Positions 1 through 9,048 of a stretch of 64,000 bases of DNA are shown here, piece after piece. This stretch comes from Nereida sp024640765 (GTDB lineage Bacteria > Pseudomonadota > Alphaproteobacteria > Rhodobacterales > Rhodobacteraceae): NCBI GenBank assembly GCA_024640765.1, contig JAHEEK010000002.1:124001-188000 (forward strand), in the 5' to 3' direction. The translations under genes were made by a program, and so were the position numbers. How positions within the stretch are numbered: the first letter of the stretch is position 1; each line of letters begins with the position of its first letter. Under the pieces are notes generated by a model, which was not told where the DNA came from, did not search any database, and saw only the letters and a program-made list of their open reading frames with translations.

Positions 1-1094
1 TTTTCCCACGGGTCTACGCCCAGATCAGGTTACCGGTTTATGTTGTTCTAGCCTATTCGATGTCGACTGTTGACGTGGCCATCGTGCTGGGTCCGAACAC
101 GCCGCCGACTTTATCTGTTCAAATCGTTAAATGGATGTCCGATCCGGATTTGGCGATGCGACTTGAAGCAGCCGCAGCAGCATTGATTCAGCTTCTCCTG
201 GTTATTGGCAGCCTGATCCTGTGGCGCGGCGGCGAGATTGTGGTTGGCATATTGGGTGCCAAGTGGGTGATGCGCGGAACGCGAAGTTTCGGTGATAATG
301 CTTTGCGGGTCGTTGGCCTTGGAGCAGGCGTACTGGTTTGTACAGGCGTTCTTTTGGGGCTTGTCTCATTAGGTGTATGGAGCGTTGCAGGGCTTTGGTC
401 GTACCCTGATGTACTGCCTGACAGCCTATTTGCGCGTTCATGGTCACGGCACTGGGGCAACATTTTTGATACCGGTATAACCACGTTGCTGATCGCGCTT
501 TGTGCGACGTTCATCGCAGTTTTGTTGACGCTGGGATGTTTAGAGGCTGAATACCGCTTTAACTTCACCATGTCAGAGCGAGGTGTGTTTTTGCTCTATC
601 TACCTCTCATGGTGCCGCAAACCGCGTTCTTGCCGGGCCTTCAGACGCTGATGCTGTCCACTGGGTTGAAAGCCGGATTTGTCCCTGTGGTTCTGGCGCA
701 TTTAGTCTTTGTGCTGCCTTATGTTTTTCTGTCTTTGTCGGATCCGTTTCGGGCTTGGGATGTGCGGTTCGGCACGATTGCCGCCGCCTTGGGTCGTTCT
801 GCAAACGGCGTCCTTTGGCGGGTGCGCTTGCCCATGTTACTGGCCCCTGTTTTGACTGCTGTGGCCGTTGGGTTTGCGGCTTCCGTCGGTCAGTACCTGC
901 CCACACTTTTGGTCGGGGGTGGGCGGCTGTCGACGTTAACAACCGAAGCCGTCGCGCTTGCCGCGGGGGGCGACCGCCGCGCGATTGGGGTTTATGGCTT
1001 GGCCCAAACTGTTGCCGCGATCCTGCCTTTCGCAGCAGCACTTTTGCTGCCTCAGATCATTTGGCGTAACCGACGGGGGCTGTCTGATGCCTAA
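1..1094 (+). CDS. ABC transporter permease, YnjC-like (partial, 5' end outside window)
   Basis: The reading frame is open from base 3 with no stop before the first ATG at base 60, so this is the 3' part of a longer gene that starts before the window. About 364 residues are visible, with several hydrophobic segments and the permease cytoplasmic loop near the C-terminus (AAALGRSANGVLWRVRLP), where an importer permease contacts its ATPase. The next gene is the matching ATPase, 27 bases downstream on the same strand. Length and partner fit the double-length YnjC permeases of the YnjBCD family. The substrate of that family is not firmly known; relatives carry thiamine, sulfate or polyamines, so I assign none here. 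The binding-protein gene, if present, lies to the left. Confidence 0.8.
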   Translation, partial: FPRVYAQIRLPVYVVLAYSMSTVDVAIVLGPNTPPTLSVQIVKWMSDPDLAMRLEAAAAALIQLLLVIGSLILWRGGEIVVGILGAKWVMRGTRSFGDNALRVVGLGAGVLVCTGVLLGLVSLGVWSVAGLWSYPDVLPDSLFARSWSRHWGNIFDTGITTLLIALCATFIAVLLTLGCLEAEYRFNFTMSERGVFLLYLPLMVPQTAFLPGLQTLMLSTGLKAGFVPVVLAHLVFVLPYVFLSLSDPFRAWDVRFGTIAAALGRSANGVLWRVRLPMLLAPVLTAVAVGFAASVGQYLPTLLVGGGRLSTLTTEAVALAAGGDRRAIGVYGLAQTVAAILPFAAALLLPQIIWRNRRGLSDA

Positions 1095-1121
1095 TTTCTA
1101 TGCCCGCAAAGGACACATTCA

Positions 1122-1757
1122 ATGAGCCACGAATTGCACCTTGATAATATCCGTATTTCCAAAGATGGGCGTGAATTAATCGCGATTGACCAGACAGTTG
1201 CTGCGGGTGAAGTGCTATCTGTTATGGGGCCGTCAGGTGCGGGCAAGTCGACTTTGCTTAATTACATTATTGGTACTTTGCCGTCTAATTTTAAGGCAAC
1301 AGGGGCGGTTCTGCTGAATGGTGCAAATCTATGCGTGTTGCCTTCTAATCAGCGGCAAGTCGGTATTCTGTTTCAGGATGATCTGCTCTTTCCACACATG
1401 AGTGTTGGGCAAAACCTGGCCTTTGGGCTAAGCGCAGATATTCGGGGGGGCGATAGGCTCGCGCGCATTGATCAGGCACTTACCGAGATTGGCTTAGAGA
1501 GGTTTGCGGACCGTGATCCAGAAACCCTGTCTGGTGGGCAAAAAGCACGGGTTGCATTGATGCGGATGCTATTGTCGGAACCGCGTGTTTTGTTGCTGGA
1601 CGAAGCATTTTCACGGCTGGACACGGAACGCCGTGATCAGATCCGGACACTTGTGTTTGATACCGCGCGGGCGCGTCAGCTGCCCGTCATTATGGTCACC
1701 CACGATCGAGCAGATGCTGACGCAGCAGGTGGCCCTGTGTTCTATCTAACTGACTAA
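1122..1757 (+). CDS. ABC transporter ATP-binding protein, YnjD-like
   Basis: A 211-residue nucleotide-binding subunit that should power the upstream permease. Walker A is GPSGAGKST near residue 36, the Q-loop is in LFQDDLLFPHMSV, the signature is LSGGQKARVAL, Walker B is VLLLDEAFSRLD and the switch histidine is in MVTHDR. It is short for an importer ATPase and has no C-terminal regulatory domain, as in the YnjD group. The gene ends 8 bases before the convergent stop of the neighbouring peptide transporter; no terminator is visible between them. Confidence 0.85.
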   Translation: MSHELHLDNIRISKDGRELIAIDQTVAAGEVLSVMGPSGAGKSTLLNYIIGTLPSNFKATGAVLLNGANLCVLPSNQRQVGILFQDDLLFPHMSVGQNLAFGLSADIRGGDRLARIDQALTEIGLERFADRDPETLSGGQKARVALMRMLLSEPRVLLLDEAFSRLDTERRDQIRTLVFDTARARQLPVIMVTHDRADADAAGGPVFYLTD

Positions 1758-1765
1758 TCTTACGC

Positions 1766-2728
1766 CTATTCTGCCAAATGGCAGGCCACCCGCGCACCTC
1801 TGACCACACGCATTTCGGGACGCTCAGCCGAACATTGCGCCGCAGCGATCGGACAACGCGGATGGAACGCGCAGCCAGTAGGCGGGTTGATTGGGTCAGG
1901 GATTTCACCTTGTGGCGGATCAATCTCGCGGCCAAACCCATCCATCTTTGGGGCGGCTGCCAAAAGCATCTGGGTGTAGGGGTGCTTGGGGTTCTCAAAC
2001 AACTCATCCGGCGTGGCTTCTTCCACAAGACGTCCCAAGTACAGCACACCAATTTTGTCGCTGATGTGTTGAACCACAGTCAAATCGTGACTGATGAACA
2101 AATAGGTCAGACCAAGGTTTTCCTGCAGGTCTGACATCAGGTTTAGCACCTGTGCCTGTACTGACACGTCCAGCGCACTGGTCGGCTCATCACATACAAT
2201 CAGCTTTGGTTCACTCGCCAAAGCGCGGGCGATGCAAATGCGCTGGCGCTGGCCGCCGGAAAACTCATGTGGAAATTTATCTGCGTCCAGCGCAGATAGT
2301 CCCACTTGCTCAAGAAGCTTTTCTGCAAGGCCAACAACATTTCCGCCACGGGCAGATACAGGTTCGTTGATAATCTCACGCACACGCCATCGCGGATTTA
2401 GGGAGGCGTACGGGTCCTGAAAAATCATCTGGATGTCACTGCGCGCTTTATCAAGCTTGCCGCCGTCTGTCTCGCGGCTCAGATCGATGTCGTCGATCAA
2501 CACGCTGCCGTCCGTTGGCTTCAACAGGCCCACGGCCATTTTGCCGATGGTCGATTTGCCGGAACCGCTTTCGCCAACAAGTGAATAAACCGTCCGTTCC
2601 TCAACATCAAAACTTACGTCTGAAACGGCGGTGAGCATCGCTTTGGGAAGCTGCTCAATGACGCGGTTGAGCCACGGTTTTGAGACGTCAAAAATGCGGG
2701 TGAGGTTTTTGACCTGGATCATCGCCAT
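1766..2728 (-). CDS. Peptide-type ABC transporter ATPase (DppF/OppF-like)
   Basis: A 320-residue ATPase of the oligopeptide/dipeptide/nickel class. It has Walker A GESGSGKST, signature FSGGQRQRICIARAL, Walker B LIVCDEPTSALD, and the C-terminal extension with the cysteine pattern of this class (GCAFHPRCPIAAAQC), which may hold an iron-sulfur cluster in relatives. Its start codon overlaps the stop of the preceding ATPase gene (TAATG), so the two are translationally coupled. It is the last gene of a four-gene operon of two permeases and two ATPases at the inner membrane. The substrate cannot be told from sequence. Confidence 0.9.
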   Translation of the reverse strand: MAMIQVKNLTRIFDVSKPWLNRVIEQLPKAMLTAVSDVSFDVEERTVYSLVGESGSGKSTIGKMAVGLLKPTDGSVLIDDIDLSRETDGGKLDKARSDIQMIFQDPYASLNPRWRVREIINEPVSARGGNVVGLAEKLLEQVGLSALDADKFPHEFSGGQRQRICIARALASEPKLIVCDEPTSALDVSVQAQVLNLMSDLQENLGLTYLFISHDLTVVQHISDKIGVLYLGRLVEEATPDELFENPKHPYTQMLLAAAPKMDGFGREIDPPQGEIPDPINPPTGCAFHPRCPIAAAQCSAERPEMRVVRGARVACHLAE

Positions 2729-3708
2729 TACGCTGTTTCCTCAGCCGGTTGTTGTATCGGAAAATGGCATGCAGACCGACCACCATTCAGTTTAGGGCGC
2801 GGCTCTGCACGGCAAATGTCTTGGGCAAATTCACAGCGCGGATGAAAAGCACAGCCCTCAGGCATGGCCGTCAGACGCGGCATTGAACCCGGAATTTGGC
2901 GCAGGCGCTTTAGGCCTTTGCTGGCCAGCGGCGTGGAGCCCATTAGCCCATCTGTGTAGGGGTGTTCGGGATGTGTGACCACATCGCGCACGTTGCCCAA
3001 TTCGGCCAATCGTCCTGCATACATGACGGCCACGCGATCGGCGGTTTCGGCTATGACACCCATGTCGTGCGTGATCAGCATGACAGCCGTGCCACGATCA
3101 CGACACAGCCGTTTAAGTAGGGCAATGATCTGCGCTTGTACCGAAACATCAAGCGCCGTCGTTGGCTCGTCCGCAATAATCAGCGACGGTTCAGCGCAAA
3201 GCGCCAAAGCAATAACAACGCGCTGGCGCATGCCACCGGAAAATTCATGGGGATAGTTATCAAGGCGCTGCGCCGCTGCGGGAATACCCACCTCATCCAA
3301 GGCCGCAGCCGCGCGTTTGCGTGCCTCATCGCGCGAGATGTCCAGATGCTCGAGCATTGTTTCAGTTAGCTGATCGCCGATGCGCAACAGTGGGTTAAGC
3401 GAGGTCAGCGGGTCTTGAAAAACCATGCCAATATGCTTGCCGCGCAACCGACGCATATCTTCGCCTTCAAGCTGATCAATGCGCGTGCCGTTCAGCCAAA
3501 TCTCGCCGCCCGTAATTTTTGCAGGACGGTTCAGCAGACCAATCACAGCATTACCTGCCATTGATTTACCGGCCCCGGACTCCCCAACAATTCCTAAAAT
3601 TTCACCGCGGTTGATATCATAGTTAATCTGATCAACAGGCCGCAAAATACCGCCCCGTGTCGGTATTTCGACAGTAAGATTGCGGATCGATAAGACAGCT
3701 TCAGACAT
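2728..3708 (-). CDS. Peptide-type ABC transporter ATPase (DppD/OppD-like)
   Basis: A 326-residue ATPase that pairs with the overlapping downstream ATPase to form the heterodimeric motor. Visible motifs are Walker A GESGAGKS, signature FSGGMRQRVVIALAL, Walker B LIIADEPTTALD, switch LITHDMGV, and the C-terminal class motif GCAFHPRCEFAQDIC. The gene lies 36 bases after the permease gene at 3745 and shares one base with its successor. Confidence 0.9.
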   Translation of the reverse strand: MSEAVLSIRNLTVEIPTRGGILRPVDQINYDINRGEILGIVGESGAGKSMAGNAVIGLLNRPAKITGGEIWLNGTRIDQLEGEDMRRLRGKHIGMVFQDPLTSLNPLLRIGDQLTETMLEHLDISRDEARKRAAAALDEVGIPAAAQRLDNYPHEFSGGMRQRVVIALALCAEPSLIIADEPTTALDVSVQAQIIALLKRLCRDRGTAVMLITHDMGVIAETADRVAVMYAGRLAELGNVRDVVTHPEHPYTDGLMGSTPLASKGLKRLRQIPGSMPRLTAMPEGCAFHPRCEFAQDICRAEPRPKLNGGRSACHFPIQQPAEETA

Positions 3709-3744
3709 GGGGTGGTCCTCGGGGTTAACCAGTTGCGTCGCGGC

Positions 3745-4689
3745 TTAGCGCAGTTTTGGGTTTAGGGCGTCGCGCAACCAATCGCCCAGCAAGTTCACGG
3801 CCAGCGCAAGGGCCAGAAGGGTGCAAGCAGGGAACAGCAAAATCCACCATTCGCCCGAGAACAAAAAGCCCTGACCGATACGGATAAGCGTGCCAAGAGA
3901 TGGTTGCGTCGGCGGTGCGCCTACGCCCAAAAATGACAGGGTTGCTTCGGCAATAATTGCCAAGGCAAGTGAGATGGTTGCGATGACCAGCACAGGGCTC
4001 AGCACGTTTGGCAAGATGTGGCGCAGCATGATTGCGCCGGAGCTGCGGCCAATTAAGCGGGCTGCTTGGACATATTCTTTGTTCTTCTCAACAAGGGTCG
4101 CACCACGCACAACACGAGCAAATTGGACCCAATCGGACAAGCCAATTGCCACAATCAAGACCCAGATTGCCATTTGATCACGGTACTCTACCGGGGTGAT
4201 CCCCTTGGCCACGCCGAAGATCAGCATGGCAACCAAGATCGCCGGAAAGGTCAGTTGAACGTCTGCGATCCGCATGATGATGGTCTCGACCCACCCTCCG
4301 ACGTATGCGGCAACAAGGCCCAAAGTGATGCCCAAAACCATTGCAAACCCAACCGCTGCCGCACCCACAAATAGCGAGATGCGAAGCCCATAAAGGATAG
4401 TTGAGAAAACATCGCGGCCCTGATCATCGGTACCCAGCCAAAAGGTTTCGCCAGTGAACGCGTTGGGCTCCATCGGGCTTGAAAACCCGTTCATCAGGTT
4501 CAGTGAGGCCGGATCAAATGGGTCGTATGGTGCGATTAACGGCGCGAAAATTGCTGCCAACACCATCAACATCACAACTGTGAAAGAGATCATCGCAACA
4601 GGCGAGCGGCGGAATTGATAAGCAAAATCGCCGTCCCACCAATGGGCAAGGCGTCCGCGCGGTTTTGGAGCAGGCGTTGTATCAGCCAT
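3745..4689 (-). CDS. Peptide-type ABC transporter permease (DppC-like)
   Basis: A 314-residue inner-membrane permease. After a cytoplasmic N-terminus it has one membrane segment (SFTVVMLMVLAAIFAPLIAPY), a periplasmic stretch containing the family motif LGTDDQGRDVFS, then a five-helix permease domain with the EAA-like loop in VRGATLVEKNKEYVQAARLIG and AEATLSFLGVGAPPTQPSLG. This is typical of DppC/OppC proteins. It starts 2 bases after the upstream permease stop, so the pair is tightly coupled. Confidence 0.9.
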   Translation of the reverse strand: MADTTPAPKPRGRLAHWWDGDFAYQFRRSPVAMISFTVVMLMVLAAIFAPLIAPYDPFDPASLNLMNGFSSPMEPNAFTGETFWLGTDDQGRDVFSTILYGLRISLFVGAAAVGFAMVLGITLGLVAAYVGGWVETIIMRIADVQLTFPAILVAMLIFGVAKGITPVEYRDQMAIWVLIVAIGLSDWVQFARVVRGATLVEKNKEYVQAARLIGRSSGAIMLRHILPNVLSPVLVIATISLALAIIAEATLSFLGVGAPPTQPSLGTLIRIGQGFLFSGEWWILLFPACTLLALALAVNLLGDWLRDALNPKLR

Positions 4690-4691
4690 GA

Positions 4692-5672
4692 TTAATGCCC
4701 TCCCGAACGGTCGGCGCGCAGGCGCGGATCAATTGCAAAATAGAGCAGGTCGACGATGAGGTTAATTGCCACGAACATCACTGAAATAAGCATCAGATAA
4801 GCAGCCATCACAGGGATATCGACGAACTGAATAGCGTTAATAAACAGCAACCCAACACCGGGCCACTGAAACACTGTCTCAGTAATGATCGCAAAGGCGA
4901 TGATGCTGCCCAGTTGCAGGCCGGTGACCGTAATCACGGGGACCAATGTGTTCTTAAGGGCGTGACGGAAGTTGACTGATTTTTCGCGGATACCACGGGC
5001 GCGGGCAAAGCGGATGTAATCCGCACGAAGGACTTCCAGCATTTCGGACCTGACCAGTCTCATGATCAACGTCATTTGATAAAGCCCAAGTGTAATGGAC
5101 GGTAATATCAACGCCTTAAGGCCTGATCCGGTCGCAAATCCAGTCGTCCACCAGCCCAGATCAACAACGTGACCGCGCCCAAAGCTGGGCAGCCAGCCCA
5201 ATTCAACTGAAAACAGATAGATTAGCAAAATACCTATCAAGAATGTGGGCAAACTGACCCCGATCAATGAGACCGACATGATGGTATTGGCGGCGAAACC
5301 ATCACGCCTAATGGCGGTGAAAATGCCAAGGACAACACCGAAAAACATCGCAAATCCGGCAGACACCAAGGCAAGCTCAAGGGTGGCAGGGGCGCGTTCG
5401 GCGATGATCTCGGCGACAGGGCGGGCTTGGCGGTAACTCAGCCCGAAATCCCCCTGCACAGCACGGCCCAAAAATGCGCCGTATTGGACAATAAATGGGT
5501 CATCGAGGCCCAACTCTCCGCGCAACCGCTCAATATCGCTTTGGGTGCGTTCTTGGCCCAACAAACTGTCAATCGGGTCGCCTACAAAGCGGAACATCGA
5601 AAAGGCGACAAGCCCCACAACAAGCAAGACGATGAATGACTGAAATAGGCGGCGGAGGGAGTATGCTAACAT
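4692..5672 (-). CDS. Peptide-type ABC transporter permease (DppB-like)
   Basis: A 326-residue inner-membrane permease beginning MLAYSLRRLFQSF, the usual N-terminus of DppB/OppB proteins. A longer in-frame start exists at 5747 but its extra 25 residues are charged and unlike the family. The protein has the first membrane helix, a periplasmic domain with LGLDDPFIVQYG and GDFGLSYR, then the permease core with VRSEMLEVLRADYIRFARARG, the ATPase-contact loop. It is the first gene of the operon. Only about 120 bases separate it from the ileS terminator, so no binding-protein gene precedes it, which is unusual for this family. Confidence 0.88.
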   Translation of the reverse strand: MLAYSLRRLFQSFIVLLVVGLVAFSMFRFVGDPIDSLLGQERTQSDIERLRGELGLDDPFIVQYGAFLGRAVQGDFGLSYRQARPVAEIIAERAPATLELALVSAGFAMFFGVVLGIFTAIRRDGFAANTIMSVSLIGVSLPTFLIGILLIYLFSVELGWLPSFGRGHVVDLGWWTTGFATGSGLKALILPSITLGLYQMTLIMRLVRSEMLEVLRADYIRFARARGIREKSVNFRHALKNTLVPVITVTGLQLGSIIAFAIITETVFQWPGVGLLFINAIQFVDIPVMAAYLMLISVMFVAINLIVDLLYFAIDPRLRADRSGGH

Positions 5673-5792
5673 TGGATCACAGTTTATTTTGTAGCCGGCG
5701 GGGTCAAGAGCCGAGTGTGCGTTTTGGCGGTATTCACGTCGCGGCAACTACATTTTTATTAAGCGTCATATGCGAGGAAAAAGCGTGTGTCA

Positions 5793-5827
5793 TAAAAAAT
5801 GCGCGCAGGCTCAAAGACCTACGCGCA
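5793..5827 (-). terminator. Rho-independent terminator of ileS
   Basis: Read on the minus strand, 20 bases after the ileS stop there is a 10-bp stem (one G-U pair) formed by 5818-5827 and 5800-5809, with an 8-base loop, followed directly by six T. This should separate ileS from the downstream peptide-transporter operon. Confidence 0.88.
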
Positions 5828-5846
5828 AAATTTCGACGGTATCGAT

Positions 5847-8726
5847 TTATGAAAGGGCGCTGTCACAGCGGCTGCAGACGCTGTCGTGCTTGTGGCTTCC
5901 AACGTCTGGCAGCACCTTCCAACAGCGCGCGCATTTTTCGCCGTCTGCCTTTGCAAAGCTAACGGCGACGCCTGCTACGTCATCAAGGGCGAACGCGCCC
6001 TCAGGGCCTACGCCTTCGACAACTGTGATTTGGCTGGTGATGCACAGGTCTGCAAAGTTATCCGCATCGATAAGGGCAAAAAGTTCTGGCGACAAATAGA
6101 CCGTTGGCGCAGCTTCAAGTGAGGAGCCGATGACTTTTGCCGTCCGCTCGCCTTCCAACGCACCTGTTACGACGCGGCGGATTGCGCGGATTTTGTCGAG
6201 CTTTGCAGCCATCGCGTCATCGCGCCATTCGGCTGGAGTTTGCACGAAGTCAACAAGGTGGACACTTGTCTCAGCCCCGTTTCGCTCAAGCCAGACTTCT
6301 TCCATTGTGAAGGTCAAGATCGGCGCAAGCCACGTTGTGAGGCGGCCATACAGAATATCCAGCACGGTTAACGCAGAAAGTCGGCGGTTAGTGTCGCCGT
6401 CGCAATAAAGCGCGTCTTTGCGGATGTCGAAGTAGAACGATGACAAATCGAGTGTCGCAAAATCGAAGATGGCACGGAACACACCTTGGAAATCGTATTT
6501 CGCGTAGCCGTTGCGCACAGTTTCATCCAACACGGCGATCTTGTGCAGCATGAGGCGTTCCAGCTCGGGCATGTCTTGGGGCGCTACGGTTTTTGCCGCA
6601 TCAAAGTCCGCAAGGCTGCCCAGCATAAAGCGCATCGTGTTACGCAGGCGACGGTAGCTATCGGCCACGTTTTTCAGGATTTCTGGCCCGATGCGCAGGT
6701 CGGCGGTGTAATCAGACTGGGCCACCCAAAGACGCAAAATATCTGCACCGTATTGTTTCGTGACCTCTTCTGGCGCGATTGTATTGCCGATGGATTTGGA
6801 CATTTTCATGCCTTTTTCATCAAGCGTGAAACCATGTGTCAGCACGCCTCGATAGGGCGCGCGTCCTTTGGTGCCACATGCCTGAAGCATGGATGAGTGG
6901 AACCAGCCGCGGTGTTGGTCAGTACCCTCAAGATAGAGATCGGCCAAGCCATCTTGAGACCCGTCTTCACGGTCGCGCAGGGTAAAGGCGTGGGTTGAGC
7001 CACTGTCAAACCACACGTCAAGGATATCCATCACTTGGGTGTAGTCATCAGGGTTCACGATGCCACTTAGGAACCGCTCTTTCGCACCGTCTTTGTACCA
7101 CGCATCAGCGCCCTCAACTTCGAAAGCTTCAAGGATGCGGGCGTTCACGTCGGCATTACGCAGCAGGTAGTCTGGATCGTCGTGTTTCGCGCCTGTTTTG
7201 ACAAAGCATGTCAGCGGTACGCCCCACGCACGTTGACGAGACAACACCCAATCGGGGCGCGCTTCGATCATTGAGTAAAGACGGTTGCGACCCGTTTGCG
7301 GCGTCCATGTTACCAACTCATCGATGCTGGTCAGGGCGCGCTCACGGATGGTTTTGCCGTGTTTGTCCATCCCGTCATCACAGGCTTTGTCGATCGCGGC
7401 AAACCACTGTGGGCGGTTCAAACGGATGACAGGTGCTTTGGAACGCCACGAATGCGCGTCACTGATAGTGATCCGCGAGCGGGCCAGCAAGCCGCCGACC
7501 TCGACCAGTTTTTCGATGACTTTCTGGTTCGCTTTGCCCGGTTTTCCGTTGGAGCGCAGGATGACCTCACCGCCGAAGAACGGAAGATCAGCGCGGTAAG
7601 AACTGTCGTCCAAGATGTTGAACGTCATTGGAAGACCGTGTTTCAGGCCGATTTGATAGTCGTCGTCACCGTGGCTGGGGGCGGTGTGAACAAAGCCTGT
7701 ACCTGCGTCGGCAGTGACGTGATCACCGGCCAGCATAGGCACATCGAAATCCCATTCCCCATCGGCGCCGTCAGCACCGTAAAGCGGGTGGTTTAGGGTC
7801 AGTTCAGTAAGCTCGGCGGCGCTTACATCCCCGACACGGGTGTACATTTCGCCATCAAGGCGTGCGGCTGAAAATGCGCTCTCAGCAAGATCATCGGCAA
7901 AGAGATATGTTGCACCTGCCTTGGCCCAACATTCATCTGGCGTGGAATTCACCTTGTACGCACCATAACTTACTGTTTCGTTAAAACAGACCGCACGGTT
8001 CTGCGGGATGGTCCACGGGGTCGTCGTCCAGATCACCACATAAGTGTCTTTTTGGCCCTTAACTGCAAAAGGAACCCAGATCGCATCTGTTTGGCGGTCG
8101 TGGTACTCGACCTCCGCTTCCGCAAGGGCTGTCTTTTCAACAGGCGACCACATCACAGGCTTTGAACCCTGATAAAGTGTGCCGTTCATTAAGAACGTTT
8201 GGAACTCTTCCGCGATCACGCGCTCGGCATGGTAGTCCATTGTAAGGTAGGGATTTTCCCAGTTACCAGTGATGCCAAGGCGCTTGAATTCTTCACGTTG
8301 GATGTCGACCCAGCCTTTGGCAAAGTCGCGACATTCACGGCGGAACTCGACCACGTCGACTGCGTCTTTATCACGGCCTTTTTTGCGGTACTTCTCTTCG
8401 ATTTTCCATTCGATCGGCAAGCCGTGGCAGTCCCAGCCTGGGATGTAGCGGGCATCATGACCCATCATCTGTTGGGAGCGAACGACCATGTCTTTGAGGA
8501 TTTTGTTCAGCGCGTGGCCGATGTGCAAATGACCGTTTGCATAGGGAGGGCCGTCATGAAGCGTGAAAGGCTTGCGTCCAGATTTTTGGCGCAGCTGGCC
8601 ATAGACGTTCAGTTCTTCCCATCGTGCAAGCCATTCAGGCTCGCGTTTGGGCAGACCTGCGCGCATTGGGAAATCTGTGCGGGGCAGGTTGAGTGTGGTT
8701 TTATAGTCGGGTGTTTCGGCGCACAT
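5847..8726 (-). CDS. ileS: Isoleucyl-tRNA synthetase
   Basis: A 959-residue class I aminoacyl-tRNA synthetase that charges tRNA-Ile in the cytoplasm. The HIGH motif is at residues 68-71 (GHLHIGHAL) and KMSKS at 641-645, with a large CP1 editing insertion between them (TTTPWTIPQNRA, TAPSHGDDDYQ). The C-terminus ends with a Cys-X2-Cys and a second Cys-X2-Cys pair (CARCWK, CSRC), the zinc-binding knuckle of bacterial IleRS. The start ATG has a good ribosome site (AAGGA) just upstream on the minus strand. It is a single-gene unit closed by the terminator at 5793-5827. Confidence 0.98.
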   Translation of the reverse strand: MCAETPDYKTTLNLPRTDFPMRAGLPKREPEWLARWEELNVYGQLRQKSGRKPFTLHDGPPYANGHLHIGHALNKILKDMVVRSQQMMGHDARYIPGWDCHGLPIEWKIEEKYRKKGRDKDAVDVVEFRRECRDFAKGWVDIQREEFKRLGITGNWENPYLTMDYHAERVIAEEFQTFLMNGTLYQGSKPVMWSPVEKTALAEAEVEYHDRQTDAIWVPFAVKGQKDTYVVIWTTTPWTIPQNRAVCFNETVSYGAYKVNSTPDECWAKAGATYLFADDLAESAFSAARLDGEMYTRVGDVSAAELTELTLNHPLYGADGADGEWDFDVPMLAGDHVTADAGTGFVHTAPSHGDDDYQIGLKHGLPMTFNILDDSSYRADLPFFGGEVILRSNGKPGKANQKVIEKLVEVGGLLARSRITISDAHSWRSKAPVIRLNRPQWFAAIDKACDDGMDKHGKTIRERALTSIDELVTWTPQTGRNRLYSMIEARPDWVLSRQRAWGVPLTCFVKTGAKHDDPDYLLRNADVNARILEAFEVEGADAWYKDGAKERFLSGIVNPDDYTQVMDILDVWFDSGSTHAFTLRDREDGSQDGLADLYLEGTDQHRGWFHSSMLQACGTKGRAPYRGVLTHGFTLDEKGMKMSKSIGNTIAPEEVTKQYGADILRLWVAQSDYTADLRIGPEILKNVADSYRRLRNTMRFMLGSLADFDAAKTVAPQDMPELERLMLHKIAVLDETVRNGYAKYDFQGVFRAIFDFATLDLSSFYFDIRKDALYCDGDTNRRLSALTVLDILYGRLTTWLAPILTFTMEEVWLERNGAETSVHLVDFVQTPAEWRDDAMAAKLDKIRAIRRVVTGALEGERTAKVIGSSLEAAPTVYLSPELFALIDADNFADLCITSQITVVEGVGPEGAFALDDVAGVAVSFAKADGEKCARCWKVLPDVGSHKHDSVCSRCDSALS

Positions 8727-9048
8727 ATCGAGCGTCCTTTTTCGTCATATTTTCAATGGAATAGCGAGAGCGGCGTGAGGGTCTCGAACGCCTTGGCCCG
8801 GCGGCTCATAAGGTCAGAGCGCCGGGGATATAATTCGAATAATGTGCAGTGATTGAAACATCATGGGGTGCTTATAGGGGCAGGCCTTGTGGCTGTAAAC
8901 TATGTGGGCGGTGATACTTAAGTGGTAACTGGTGACCGCAGCACCTAGTGCAAGCGCGCAAAGACGTTGAACACTCAATCGGGCGTCAAATTGGTGTAGT
9001 GATTGCGCAGTGATTGCAACGGGGGTGATCTGGGGCTAACTGGAGTTC
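8727..9048. other. 322-base divergent intergenic region, ileS / truA
   Basis: This gap lies between the divergent starts of ileS and truA and must hold both promoters, but I cannot place -35/-10 boxes with confidence. There is no tRNA, no T-box-like structure and no strong terminator. The sequence GTGATTG occurs three times, at about 8849, 8999 and 9011. A minus-strand 18-codon frame (8753-8809) sits just upstream of ileS but has no clear ribosome site. Confidence 0.5.

Noticed and set aside
8199..8852. 217-codon plus-strand frame reaching into the ileS-truA gap
   Set aside because: Mostly antisense to ileS with no ribosome site or family match; only its tail is outside ileS.
8727..9048. Possible tRNA or T-box upstream of ileS
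   Set aside because: No cloverleaf or T-box sequence was found, and T-boxes are not expected in this group.
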